A stretch of DNA of 64,000 bases from Nitrospira sp. (GCA_019636945.1 JAHBWO010000001.1:29028-93027); one strand, 5' to 3'; shown: positions 17,190 to 26,117, numbered from the stretch's first letter. Notes: generated from the sequence alone by a model not told the origin. Numbers and translations are program-made.

Positions 17190-17843
17190 TTATCGCAGCT
17201 CAACAATATCGGACGGATCAATCGATAAATCGCCGACCAGGAGCTTCGCCTGCCCTTGCTCCATGCGTACACCGGACACCGTGAGACTGGCACGCCCCTC
17301 CACGTTCACTGACTTTCCCTCCCTGTCTGCTGCGGAAATGACATACCGATACAGGCCCTTGGGCATCCGCACGCCATCCTGGTTCTTTCCATCCCACTCA
17401 GCAGCCTGCGGTCCGGCCAGCCGATCACGATGCTCCAGAGTTCGTATGACTTGTCCATCCGCATTCTGAATGCTGATGAGAACTTTCGCGGCATTCTTCT
17501 CCAGTGAATAGCCAAACGTGGCTGCTCCCTCTCCCAGCTGAATCAACGGGTGACCGATCGTCACCGTGCGGCCGATCATGGGAAGCAGTGTGAATTGCAA
17601 GGACGCCGTTTGCGCGTCGAGGCTCTGCTGCAGCAACTGCGCTTGTTTGGCGCTCTGTTCGAGCTGGCTGAACTGCGCGAGCTGCGAGACAAATTCGGTA
17701 TTGTCGGTAGGCTTCAGTGGATCTTGGTTCTTCAGCTGCGTGACCAGCAGTTTAAGAAAGTCATCCTGTCCCAGCGCTCGCGGCCCAGTTTTTTCCGGCG
17801 TGGACGTGGTCCCGGTTGTGCTCAGTCCTGCAACATCGATCAT
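17190..17843 (-). CDS. flgD: Flagellar hook capping protein FlgD
   Basis: FlgD caps the growing hook and guides FlgE polymerisation. The 217-residue product has the N-terminal signature QDDFLKLLVTQLKNQDPLKP and DNTEFVSQLAQFSQLEQSAK. A tudor/FnIII-like C-terminal part contains SIQNADGQVIRTLE and AEWDGKNQDGVRMPKGLYRY. It lies between fliK and flgE. Confidence 0.95.
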   Translation of the reverse strand: MIDVAGLSTTGTTSTPEKTGPRALGQDDFLKLLVTQLKNQDPLKPTDNTEFVSQLAQFSQLEQSAKQAQLLQQSLDAQTASLQFTLLPMIGRTVTIGHPLIQLGEGAATFGYSLEKNAAKVLISIQNADGQVIRTLEHRDRLAGPQAAEWDGKNQDGVRMPKGLYRYVISAADREGKSVNVEGRASLTVSGVRMEQGQAKLLVGDLSIDPSDIVELR

Positions 17844-17861
17844 GTAAAATCTCCCTTAGTC

Positions 17862-19481
17862 TTACGCCACCACGTTCAGCCGTCCCTGGAGTGGACGGTA
17901 CCGTTCATCCGACCACCCGTGAGCCTGCTCTCTAGTGTCCCCCTGGGATCCTTGATGTCCGGACCGTCCCTGTTCATGAAACAATCCCTGTTGGAACGAC
18001 CGCCCACCACTCTGGCGATCGATATCCACTCGAAACTGTCCCATGTCGAGTCCGTTCGCTTGAAGCGATGTTTGAAGTCTGTCCTGTCCGTTGATCAGGA
18101 ACTGGCCAACCTCCACCCGATCCGTCGAGAAATGGGCGTGAACGGACTCATTCATCATGGCCACGCGGATGTTGACATGCCCCAACTCCGGTTGAGCCAC
18201 CTCCAACACTACTGATCGTAAGAGTGAATGCGTCGGTGTCGGAGTCACGTCAGGCACGTGGGAGACTGGCTGCGCCAGCGGCACACTGACAGTTGGAGCA
18301 GGTCCCGTTGGTACGGAAATGGTCTGACTTTGCGCGACAGCCGCATACGGCTCCGATGTGCGGCCGTTCATGGATGGAAGGTCAATAGCCATCCTCTGAA
18401 ACAGCTTGGGCTCAGGATCGCCCTGCTGCCGACCATCATGTTCATGCCCTGACTGGCTGAACAGCTCTTTCTGATCAACAATGAGCGACTGTCCATGAGG
18501 TGTGATCCCCTGAGTCCTTGGACCGGTTTCTCCCTGATCCTCCTGAGCAAGCACAAGGAGAGGCGGCTGATTGTCCGGTGAATGATGGACGACACCGGAC
18601 TCGCCTCGATCAAGCGCAGCCACGTTGCGATCGAATTGATTCCCCAGCAATAGCTTCCCGTCATGGGTTTGGGCAAGCCGGGCAATATTGTGGTCGGAAG
18701 ATGAAATGGTCCCACCGGATGATGAGGGTTGAATCACAGCGTGAGCTTGCGCAGAATCGGCTGCGTTCTCCGTGACGTCGTTCTCACCCACGGTGCCCCT
18801 CAGCTCCATGGACTGCGTGATGCGAGACTCTCCCTTCTGAGACAGTGATGAATGCTGAGCCTGTTCTGGCACGTCAGTCGGTAAGCTAATGGTTCCTTGC
18901 TCCGCTGAGCGGCGCTCGGCCGTCCGTACTGAAGCATCAGTCGCCACACGTGCTGCTGACGACTCTGCAGACGAACTCGGTTCGCGGCCGATTTCGCCTA
19001 CGCCTTCGTGCGTCTCCTGTCCCTCGCTGAGCATCATCCGAGCTTCTGCCTGGGACAGGTTTGCCGATGCCATCGACACAAACATCTGTCCTTCGGCTGC
19101 CGATCCTGAGTTACTCTGCGGCGATGCCGATTCGGATTCCTCCCGTAAACTGTCCATTGTCTGGCTTTGAGCGTCGTTTGACTGTTCACTATCTGAGGTA
19201 CGAGCCTGCAGGGCCTCAGACCGTTCCGTTTGGGATGCCCCTGAATTGAGGCCTTTGGCCTGCTTGGGATCCGGTCGATCCTCGACCTTGTGGGATCCTC
19301 GAGGACTATCCGCTTCCTGCGTATTGCTCTTCTTCTCTTCACTACGGACCCCCTGCAATACAGACGAAAAGCTCTTCCGAACAGCAGGACCGCTGTAAGA
19401 AGCAGATCGAGCAGTCCGCACAGGCCCATCCGAGGTAGCGGTCGGTGCAGCGGAGAGCAGATCTGGCACAATGAACTCCAT
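17862..19481 (-). CDS. fliK: Flagellar hook-length control protein FliK
   Basis: FliK is the secreted ruler that measures hook length and triggers the FlhB switch. The 539-residue protein has a long polar Ser/Gln/Glu-rich region (about residues 1-440). A conserved C-terminal domain follows with LEVAQPELGHVNIRVAMMNE, RVEVGQFLINGQDRLQTSLQ and LDMGQFRVDI. I chose the ATG at 19481 because the extra in-frame upstream codons run through promoter-like DNA and AGGA precedes it. Position after motE and before flgD fits. Confidence 0.85.
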   Translation of the reverse strand: MEFIVPDLLSAAPTATSDGPVRTARSASYSGPAVRKSFSSVLQGVRSEEKKSNTQEADSPRGSHKVEDRPDPKQAKGLNSGASQTERSEALQARTSDSEQSNDAQSQTMDSLREESESASPQSNSGSAAEGQMFVSMASANLSQAEARMMLSEGQETHEGVGEIGREPSSSAESSAARVATDASVRTAERRSAEQGTISLPTDVPEQAQHSSLSQKGESRITQSMELRGTVGENDVTENAADSAQAHAVIQPSSSGGTISSSDHNIARLAQTHDGKLLLGNQFDRNVAALDRGESGVVHHSPDNQPPLLVLAQEDQGETGPRTQGITPHGQSLIVDQKELFSQSGHEHDGRQQGDPEPKLFQRMAIDLPSMNGRTSEPYAAVAQSQTISVPTGPAPTVSVPLAQPVSHVPDVTPTPTHSLLRSVVLEVAQPELGHVNIRVAMMNESVHAHFSTDRVEVGQFLINGQDRLQTSLQANGLDMGQFRVDIDRQSGGRSFQQGLFHEQGRSGHQGSQGDTREQAHGWSDERYRPLQGRLNVVA

Positions 19482-19517
19482 GACTATCAGTCCTCGTGAG
19501 ATTCCGGCAGGGTGAAA

Positions 19518-19533
19518 TACAAGCCTCGTGCCA
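19518..19533 (-). promoter_or_regulatory. Degenerate sigma-54 promoter for fliK
   Basis: The minus-strand sequence TGGCACGAGGCTTGTA keeps the whole -24 element and the spacing, but the -12 GC is GT. The predicted start near 19507 leaves a leader of about 26 bases, like flgF and flgB. It would drive fliK-flgD-flgE. The -12 change suggests weak or altered activity. Confidence 0.5.
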
Positions 19534-19718
19534 AGTTGACAGTTCATAAGGAACTGAAATATCGAGCAGTTGTGATTCAACTCCCGATCACATGGAGGGA
19601 AGGAGGAAAATATTTCTGGGTCGTAGGCAAAATGGATCGGAGTGGGAAAGAGCCCGCTCAGGGTCGACCCAGAGCGAAACCGAGGGGTTGAGGGACAATA
19701 CCGCCTCAGCGAGTAACT

Positions 19719-19778
19719 CGTGAAGCGTCGCACGTGAGGCGTGAAGCATCCGAATCCTGGAACGAAATACGCTTCACG
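19719..19778. repeat. REP-like palindromic repeat, copy 3 (motE-fliK gap)
   Basis: Third copy of the element at 3488-3546 and 11903-11963. It has GTGAAGC units on one side, the centre GAATCCTGGAACGAAATACG, and the closing arm CGCTTCACG. It lies in the 343-base gap between motE (ends 19825) and fliK. The remainder of the gap holds the fliK promoter and no visible gene. Confidence 0.75.
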
Positions 19779-19824
19779 GCGCTGTCTCGACAATCATTGG
19801 GGACGCGTTCAGGAAAACTTCAGG

Positions 19825-20580
19825 CTAGGGCGTTTGGACCAGCAACTGTTCGGTGAGTTTGGCAGCGCGATCTGCCTTCACTTGGGAGAGGATTGCTCCG
19901 GCAGTTTTGGACTTGACCATTCGCAGAATTTCAATCGCTTTTCGGTCCGGCATCCGCTCAAGACGTGCCGCGGCATCCTCCGACGGCATCGACTCAAAGA
20001 TTTTTGCCAGCTGCGCCCGCTGATCCTGTGCTCCGCGATCTTTGTCCGCTTGAATCTTGGTCGATTGAGCCGCAGGGCGTTCCTCTTTGGCCCGTGCGCT
20101 CTGTATCCGCTTTTCCAACGCCTCGTTCTGCTCAAGGAGTTCCTCAACCTGGCTCCTCACGATCATGAGCCGTTCTTCATTCTGTCGAATGACTTCCTCT
20201 CGTCGATCCAGATCGCGCTTTCGTTGATCCAGCATCTCGAGTACTTCACGGGGCATCTCGATTGCCGGTCCCTGAGGCGCTGATCGGACTGCAGCCATCG
20301 TCCCATCCTTGGCTTCGGATTCGTGCGGTGGTCCCTCTGGCACGGAGGGTTGCCCTTCTTGCTTGGCAGAATTGTGCGGCGCCGAGACCTTGGGCTTGGG
20401 ATCTGAAGAGGCCTGTCCCAACTGAACCATGACCCAAAACAGAATTGTCGAAACGACCAATCCCCCGACCATCGTCCAAAGCGATCCACGCCGATTCTGC
20501 CTCAGCCGCGGCGCGAGGCACGGCCACCGAGTAGCGAGGGTGAACGGAGACATCTTCATCGGCTTGATTGGCCGCTTCAT
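19825..20580 (-). CDS. motE: MotE-like flagellar protein (coiled coil plus MgtE-N-like tail)
   Basis: This 251-residue protein has one N-terminal membrane segment (TMVGGLVVSTILFWVMVQLG). A Pro/Ser/Glu-rich linker leads to a long coiled coil (about residues 115-165) and a C-terminal domain with KIFESMPSEDAAARLERMPD and AIEILRMVKSKTAGAILSQV. That tail resembles the MgtE N-terminal/FliG repeat fold, the architecture of MotE proteins placed between fliJ and fliK. MotE is reported to act as a chaperone or motor-associated factor. It overlaps fliJ by four bases (ATGA). Confidence 0.8.
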   Translation of the reverse strand: MKRPIKPMKMSPFTLATRWPCLAPRLRQNRRGSLWTMVGGLVVSTILFWVMVQLGQASSDPKPKVSAPHNSAKQEGQPSVPEGPPHESEAKDGTMAAVRSAPQGPAIEMPREVLEMLDQRKRDLDRREEVIRQNEERLMIVRSQVEELLEQNEALEKRIQSARAKEERPAAQSTKIQADKDRGAQDQRAQLAKIFESMPSEDAAARLERMPDRKAIEILRMVKSKTAGAILSQVKADRAAKLTEQLLVQTP

Positions 20581-21017
20581 GAATCGCCTCGATCTCGAAT
20601 GGGGATCCGGCGACTTGCAGTCTCGTCTTCAGCCCATTGCTCCCGGCGGGCACTCACCGCCTGCAGGGCTGCCTGACGCTGGTCGACCACTTTCTCAAGA
20701 AGCTTACATTCCTGCCTGGCTTCAACAAGCCGTTCGTGAGTCTGCTGCCACAGACCGGTCGCATGATCGATTGAGGCACGGACTTGCCGCAGCGCAGACC
20801 GCTGGGCATCCATTTTCCCCTGCCATTGCAACAGATCCTCGATCGTCAGACCCTGCCCGGCCTGCTGAGCATAGAGCTCAGTATCCGCCTGAATCTGAAC
20901 TTCCATGGTGCGATACTGTGCTTCACTGTGAGTAAGCACTTGTGTGATTTGCGACAATTCCATCATCAGTGACTCGACGGTCTGTGCCCGCACCTTTCGT
21001 ATCGAATCGATACTCAT
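20577..21017 (-). CDS. fliJ: Flagellar export chaperone FliJ
   Basis: FliJ is the coiled-coil stalk of the FliHIJ export ATPase complex. The 146-residue protein is helical throughout, rich in Gln, Glu and Arg, with heptad-like runs (QITQVLTHSEAQYRTMEVQI, then RLVEARQECKLLEKVVDQR). There is little sequence-level conservation in this family; length, predicted coiled coil and position between fliI and motE carry the call. It overlaps both neighbours by four bases. Confidence 0.85.
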   Translation of the reverse strand: MSIDSIRKVRAQTVESLMMELSQITQVLTHSEAQYRTMEVQIQADTELYAQQAGQGLTIEDLLQWQGKMDAQRSALRQVRASIDHATGLWQQTHERLVEARQECKLLEKVVDQRQAALQAVSARREQWAEDETASRRIPIRDRGDS

Positions 21018-22321
21018 GCCGATTGCCGCGCCAACGCCTCAAGTTCCTGCACCGATGATGCCAGGTTGGCAGGCTGATCGATCGCTTGTCGGAGATATCC
21101 GTTGATCGAATCCTGGGCTTGCACGGCTTTATCGAGTCCTACATTCATCCCGGCTTTGTACGCGCCTAACAGGACGAGATCTTCGGACTGTTGATACCGG
21201 GCCATCAGTTCAAGCACCCGCCTGGCGGCATCATGATGCGCCTTCCCGACAATATCCCTCATGACACGGCTCGTGCTCTGGAGCAGATCAATGGCCGGGA
21301 AGTGATTGCGTGCGGCCAACGTACGTGACAACACAATATGACCATCCAAGATCGATCGAACGGTATCGGCAATGGGATCACTCAGGTCATCGCCATCCAC
21401 CAACACAGTATACAGACCTGTAATGGTTCCCGGTCCGGGCCCCGTTCCCACACGCTCCAAAAGTTTTGGCAGAAGCGCAAACACGGATGGCGTATAGCCT
21501 TTTGTTGTCGGCGGCTCTCCGATGGCCAGTCCGACCTCTCTCTGGCTATAGGCCAGTCGCGTGAGTGAATCCATCAACAAGAGTACTTGCTGTCCTGCAT
21601 CACGGAAGTATTCGGCGATCGTCGTGGCCACCAACGCGGCTCGTAGACGGATCAACGGGGCTTGGTCGGACGTTGCGACGACCACGACCGTTCGCGCAAG
21701 TGCATCGGCCCCCAGGTCACGCTCAAGAAACTCGTTGACCTCTCGCCCTCGTTCTCCGATGAGTGCAATGACATTGACATCTGCCTTTGTGTAGCGGCTG
21801 ATCATCCCTAATAGGACGCTCTTTCCAACTCCTGAACCTGAAAAAATCCCCATCTTTTGTCCACGGCCACAGGTCAAGAATCCGTTGATCGCACGAACAC
21901 CGAGATCAAGGGGATCCTGAATGCGTGCCCGCTCAAGGGGATTCGGTGCGGCAGCATGGAGCGGATAGCGGTGACTCGTCTTCGGCGTTCCTTTCCCGTC
22001 GATGGGGTCCCCGCATCCATCCAGAATCCTGCCCAATAAGCCAGGTCCGACCGCGAGGCTTGCCACCTGCCCGGTCATAGTGATGCGGCTGGCTGGTCCG
22101 ATCCCACGCATGTCTCCAAGCGGCATCAACAACACACGGTCTCCACGAAATCCGACCACCTCCGCCATAATCGGCGCGGCACCCACCTCTCTTGTGATAC
22201 GGCAGAGCTCACCAATGGTCGTCATTGGACCATAGCCTTCCACCACCATCCCCACGGCCTGGGCCACCCGTCCAGATACCTCAATAGGTTCGATGTGCTC
22301 AAGCAGATGACTAAGACTCAT
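21014..22321 (-). CDS. fliI: Flagellum-specific ATPase FliI
   Basis: FliI is the hexameric ATPase that prepares substrates for flagellar export. The 435-residue protein contains the P-loop GIFSGSGVGKSVLLGMISR, ALIGERGREVNEFLERDLG, the Walker B region LLLMDSLTRLAYSQREVGLA, and AIGEPPTTKGYTPSVF. The ATG at 22321 was chosen because the first residues (MSLSHLLEHIEPIEVSGRVA) are the conserved start region. They are repeated in the duplicated ORF just upstream, whose stop overlaps this start by 11 bases. Confidence 0.96.
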   Translation of the reverse strand: MSLSHLLEHIEPIEVSGRVAQAVGMVVEGYGPMTTIGELCRITREVGAAPIMAEVVGFRGDRVLLMPLGDMRGIGPASRITMTGQVASLAVGPGLLGRILDGCGDPIDGKGTPKTSHRYPLHAAAPNPLERARIQDPLDLGVRAINGFLTCGRGQKMGIFSGSGVGKSVLLGMISRYTKADVNVIALIGERGREVNEFLERDLGADALARTVVVVATSDQAPLIRLRAALVATTIAEYFRDAGQQVLLLMDSLTRLAYSQREVGLAIGEPPTTKGYTPSVFALLPKLLERVGTGPGPGTITGLYTVLVDGDDLSDPIADTVRSILDGHIVLSRTLAARNHFPAIDLLQSTSRVMRDIVGKAHHDAARRVLELMARYQQSEDLVLLGAYKAGMNVGLDKAVQAQDSINGYLRQAIDQPANLASSVQELEALARQSA

Positions 22322-22570
22322 GCCGCACCCCAAGCTGCACCACCTGCCCCAAACGAGCTGACTGCATCGCAAGAGACGCATCCGCCATCCATGGAATGGT
22401 CGTCATCGGGTCATAGTCGTTTACCACTCCCCCCACGGCCTGGGCCACCCGTCCGGATATCTCAATGGGTTCGATGTGCTCAAGCAGATGACTAAGACTC
22501 ATGCCGCACCCCAGGCTGCATCGCCTGCCCCAAGCGAGCCAACTGCGTCTCAAGGGAGGCATCCACCAAT
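22214..22570. repeat. 181-bp tandem duplication across the fliH-fliI junction
   Basis: Two adjacent direct copies, roughly 22214-22390 and 22395-22570, are offset by exactly 181 bases. Each contains, on the minus strand, the fliH 3' tail, the 11-bp fliH/fliI overlap and the first 34 codons of fliI. They differ by many point changes (for example EVSGR versus EISGR, MVVEGYG versus GVVNDYD), so the duplication is not recent. Reading frames are preserved at both junctions. Confidence 0.9.
22311..22502 (-). CDS. 63-codon chimeric ORF: duplicated FliI head plus FliH tail
   Basis: The product begins with the FliI N-terminus (MSLSHLLEHIEPIEISGRVA, to MTTI at residue 37) and ends with a variant of the FliH C-terminus (DASLAMQSARLGQVVQLGV then RHES). 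It arises from the 181-bp tandem duplication and overlaps fliH upstream and fliI downstream by 11 bases each, copying the native coupling. The FliI N-terminus is the known FliH-binding segment, so a made peptide could compete with FliI. It may equally be only a translational bridge. I am sure of the structure, not of expression. Confidence 0.6.
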   Translation of the reverse strand: MSLSHLLEHIEPIEISGRVAQAVGGVVNDYDPMTTIPWMADASLAMQSARLGQVVQLGVRHES

Positions 22571-23517
22571 CGCGTATTGGTATGCAACAGGCAACTTCCC
22601 CGTGGAAGTGATGGGACCGCTTCAACGTTGATGACGAAGGGAGTGTCTCGTTGTCCTGCCAGTTCAGCCTTGGCCGCTTCCAAAACACCGGCATCCAATG
22701 GATGTGCTTGGATCACCACGTTCTCCGCGTCGCGGAGCGCATTGATCCCAGCCTTGGCCTGAACAACGATCTGCTCACGGCACGATTCGGCCGACTCATG
22801 AAGAATCTTGGAAGCCACTTGAAACGCCAATTCGATCACGTCCGCTTCCATCGTCTGCCGCACCGTTCCCCGCGCCATGTCAAACTGTCTGGCCGCGTTG
22901 GTCAGCACGGCCAAGGCCTGTCGGCGTTCATCCTCCGCGAGCCGTCGTCCTTCCGCCAACCCACGTTCATATTCCGCGGGCCCATCGGCTCCGCGAAACA
23001 TCCCCCCCTCGTCGAACGTGTGAAAGGGCGCATCCTGTAGCCGGATCGCCCCGGACCGGACGGCTGCATGCTTCACCACCGCATGTTCCCCTCGCGCCAG
23101 ATGAATCGCCAATAAACGCCGGACTGTGGCGATAACGGCCTCGGTCTGAAACGGTTTCAAGAAGAAATCGACAGCTCCAGCTTTCATCGCTCGCACAGCA
23201 AGCTCGATGGTCGCCGCCCCGGTCATCACCGCTCCGATGATCCGATTGTCGAGTTTCTGTACTTCTTCCAGGACGGCGATGCCGTCGCCATCTGGCAACA
23301 ACACGTCGACGATCAGCACCGTCGGGACAATCTGCCTGACCATCGCCAGGGCTTCCTGTCCCGAACCGGCAACGCGGACATTGATGCGCTCGGACCTGAA
23401 GAGCTCCAGAAAGAGATTCCGAATGCTTTCTTCATCATCGACGACAAGGACCGATCCCTGGACTCTGGAAAGTCCCTGCCCGTGAGAAGACATCGACGGC
23501 ATAGCCGCAGCCGCCAC
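22492..23517 (-). CDS. fliH: FliH with an N-terminal response-regulator receiver domain
   Basis: FliH binds and regulates the FliI ATPase and tethers it to FliN. This 341-residue protein is unusual. Residues 20-140 are a complete CheY-like receiver with acidic pair D27/D28, phosphoacceptor D71 in VLIVDVLLPDGDG, switch T99 in AVMTG, and K121 in FFLKPF. Residues 180-341 are FliH: GPAEYERGLAEGRRLAEDER, then DVIELAFQVASKILHESAES and a C-terminal ARLGQAMQPGVRHES. Normal FliH has about 230 residues without a receiver. It starts with GTG overlapping the fliG stop (TAGTG); an ATG at 23502 is possible and keeps the receiver intact. A soluble kinase is encoded about 5 kb upstream. Confidence 0.9.
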   Translation of the reverse strand: MAAAAMPSMSSHGQGLSRVQGSVLVVDDEESIRNLFLELFRSERINVRVAGSGQEALAMVRQIVPTVLIVDVLLPDGDGIAVLEEVQKLDNRIIGAVMTGAATIELAVRAMKAGAVDFFLKPFQTEAVIATVRRLLAIHLARGEHAVVKHAAVRSGAIRLQDAPFHTFDEGGMFRGADGPAEYERGLAEGRRLAEDERRQALAVLTNAARQFDMARGTVRQTMEADVIELAFQVASKILHESAESCREQIVVQAKAGINALRDAENVVIQAHPLDAGVLEAAKAELAGQRDTPFVINVEAVPSLPRGSCLLHTNTRLVDASLETQLARLGQAMQPGVRHES

Positions 23518-24509
23518 TAGAGCATCTCCTCTCCGACACCGGCGATGACGATACGGCCTTCGTCCTCCAGCTTTCGGCAGACTTTGAGAATGTTTTGTTG
23601 CGCTTTTTCCACATCGGATACTTTGACTGGTCCCCTAGCTTCCATATCATCCTTCAGCATTTCCGCGGCACGACTCGACATATTCTTGAAGAACTTTTCC
23701 TTCACTTCCGGATTGGCGCCGCGCAGCGCCACTGGCAAATCTTCCTTGCTGATTTCCTTCATGAGCTCCTGAATTCCACGATCATCCACTTTCACCATAT
23801 CGTCGAAGACAAACATCAGTGCCCGAATGTTGTCGGCGAGCGTTTGGCTTTTCTCCGTGATACGTGCCATGATGCCGCCTTCATTCGTTTTATCCATTCG
23901 CATTAGAATGTTGGCGATCACCTCGGTGCCACCGACACTATGCGCACCGCCCCCTGTACCTGCCAACAATGTTTCTTGTAGCGTATCGCTCAGTTCCTCC
24001 AGCACATCCGGCTGCACCTCTTCCATGGTTGCTAGCCGAAGCGCTACATCCCCGCGCATGTCCTCCGGAAGCGAGGCCAGGACCTGGCCGGCCTGGTCAC
24101 TCTCCAGATGCGCCAGGATGACGGCGACTGTTTGGGCATGTTCTATCTTCAGCATTTGCGTAAGCGTTTTCACGTCGACCCACTTCAACGCTTCAATTCC
24201 AGGATAATTTTTCTGCGTCATGGACTCAATGATCCGCGCCGCCTTGTCTGCTCCCAGTGCTTTGGTCAGCACGGTTTTGATGAACTCTCGTCCTTGGAAT
24301 TGCACGCCTCCCGCGGCGCTCGCCGCCTGAAAATCAGAAATGACCACTTCTTCATCCTCTCGGGAGATTTGAGCGGTTCCATTCATGAAGCTCCCCAGCT
24401 TCTTGATCTCCTTCGGATCCAGTTGCTTCATGACTTGGGCGGCCGCTTCTTCACCGATCGCCCGAAGCAAAATCGCCGCTTTTTGTTCACCGGTCAGAGT
24501 ATTTGCCAT
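23517..24509 (-). CDS. fliG: Flagellar motor switch protein FliG
   Basis: FliG is the torque-generating C-ring protein. The 330-residue product has N-terminal GEQKAAILLRAIGEEAAAQV, middle-domain EHAQTVAVILAHLESDQAGQ, and the C-terminal charged helix region FVFDDMVKVDDRGIQELMKE that contacts the stator. It follows fliF by nine bases and its stop overlaps the fliH GTG start. Confidence 0.97.
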   Translation of the reverse strand: MANTLTGEQKAAILLRAIGEEAAAQVMKQLDPKEIKKLGSFMNGTAQISREDEEVVISDFQAASAAGGVQFQGREFIKTVLTKALGADKAARIIESMTQKNYPGIEALKWVDVKTLTQMLKIEHAQTVAVILAHLESDQAGQVLASLPEDMRGDVALRLATMEEVQPDVLEELSDTLQETLLAGTGGGAHSVGGTEVIANILMRMDKTNEGGIMARITEKSQTLADNIRALMFVFDDMVKVDDRGIQELMKEISKEDLPVALRGANPEVKEKFFKNMSSRAAEMLKDDMEARGPVKVSDVEKAQQNILKVCRKLEDEGRIVIAGVGEEML

Positions 24510-24518
24510 TGCCAGACT

Positions 24519-26084
24519 CTAGGTTGGACTTTTCAACCACTCTTTGACGACCACGGCCGTCGCATCAGGGTTTTTTTTGGCCATATCAATGATCTGCGCT
24601 CGATCCGGAGCACCCGGCAAGGTCGTTCCACCCCCATGGGTCGCACCAGAAAGCTCGGCCACAGACGCCTCTGCCTGTGCCTGTTCCATGTTTGTTCCCA
24701 ACATGGCGAGCAACGGCCGCACGACAAACATGAGAATAACGGCAAAGAGAAGGATCCCCACTCCGTATCGAAGATAGGGCATCCACGGTTTCAACCCTTC
24801 CGATGCCACTTCCGCCGTCCCCGCCTGCGGTTCCTCGGCCTCCGTCCCAAACTGCACGTTCACAACTTGCACCTGATCTTGTCGTTCGGCCGAGAACCCC
24901 ATCGCCTTTTTCACGATGTCTTCGATCCGCTTGAGATCCTCTTCCGAGCGTGGAATATACTTTCGTGCCGCAGCGGGAGCCTCCCCCGTCTGGCCTTCGC
25001 CGGCCTTGGCGGCTTCATACACCCCGTCGACTAATACCGCGACGGACAGCTGCTTGATGGCACCGACAGGTTCCACAATTTTCGACACGGTGCGACTGAT
25101 TTCATAATTGACCGTTTCGTTTTTCGTTTGACTGCTGTTCGAACTGCTTTGTGCCGGCTCAACATCCGTCCCAGGCGGGACGTTCGACTGAACGCCGGGC
25201 ACGCCGCCTCCAACCCCGTTGCTCCCATTAGACTTCTCTTGGCCGCGCTGTTCGCTTCTCACCACCTGGCTATTCGGATCATATCGTTCTTCCGTCGTTT
25301 CGACTTTCCTGAAGTCCACAACACTCGAGACACGAACAACGGCCTTATTGGGTCCGACGATTCGTTCCAACATCGTTTGGATGCGCGTCTCGATGTCCTT
25401 TTCAATGCTGCGCTGATAATCAAGCTGTGTATTGGTCAGCCCGGCCGTCTCATCCGTCACCGTCGCCGACAAGAGACGTCCGTGTCCGTCCACTACGGTC
25501 ACATCGCGGGATTGAAGCCCCTCCACACTGCTCGATACCAAATGGATGACCCCCTGCACCTGTGCCGGCGAGAGCTGCTGGCCGCCACGAAGCGTGACGA
25601 TCACGGAGGCTCTCGCTTTCTCCTGCTCACTCGCGAACAGTCGTCGCTCCGGTATGGCCAGATGGACGCGGGCCCGTTCCACTTCCGGCATCTGCGCAAT
25701 GGTTCGCGCCAATTCCCCCTGCAAGGCCCGACGGTAATTCAACTTCTGAACAAATTCGGACATCCCGATTGAGGTCTTGTCGAAAATCTCGAACCCGACT
25801 CCACCGCCGTGAGGAAGCCCTTGGGTCGCAAGTTGCAATCTCAGGTCGTGAACCTGGTCGCTGGGCACCAGTACGGTTGAACCGCCTCCGGTCGTCTCGT
25901 ACGGCACCTTGGTCTCCTTGAGCTTATCGATAATGGCGGCGGCGTCTTCGCTGCCAAGGTGGGTGAACAGCACTTGCATATCAGGCTGTTGCGTCCACAA
26001 GGCGATGGCGATCAGACCGGCAATGGATCCCGCCAAGGCGACGAGGATGATCATCCGTTGATTGATGGAAAACTTGGAGAACAT
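24519..26084 (-). CDS. fliF: Flagellar MS-ring protein FliF
   Basis: FliF forms the MS-ring, the base on which the flagellum is built. The 521-residue protein has membrane segments near residues 12-32 and 440-460. Ring-building motifs include ALWTQQPDMQVLFTHLGSED, GVGFEIFDKTSIGMSEFVQK and ERARVHLAIPERRLFASEQE. A C-terminal FliG-binding tail is present. I chose the ATG at 26084 with AGGGG upstream; a GTG two codons earlier is in frame. Confidence 0.96.
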   Translation of the reverse strand: MFSKFSINQRMIILVALAGSIAGLIAIALWTQQPDMQVLFTHLGSEDAAAIIDKLKETKVPYETTGGGSTVLVPSDQVHDLRLQLATQGLPHGGGVGFEIFDKTSIGMSEFVQKLNYRRALQGELARTIAQMPEVERARVHLAIPERRLFASEQEKARASVIVTLRGGQQLSPAQVQGVIHLVSSSVEGLQSRDVTVVDGHGRLLSATVTDETAGLTNTQLDYQRSIEKDIETRIQTMLERIVGPNKAVVRVSSVVDFRKVETTEERYDPNSQVVRSEQRGQEKSNGSNGVGGGVPGVQSNVPPGTDVEPAQSSSNSSQTKNETVNYEISRTVSKIVEPVGAIKQLSVAVLVDGVYEAAKAGEGQTGEAPAAARKYIPRSEEDLKRIEDIVKKAMGFSAERQDQVQVVNVQFGTEAEEPQAGTAEVASEGLKPWMPYLRYGVGILLFAVILMFVVRPLLAMLGTNMEQAQAEASVAELSGATHGGGTTLPGAPDRAQIIDMAKKNPDATAVVVKEWLKSPT

Positions 26085-26117
26085 GCCCACCCCTTACTCG
26101 TCAACCGAGACGACCGA

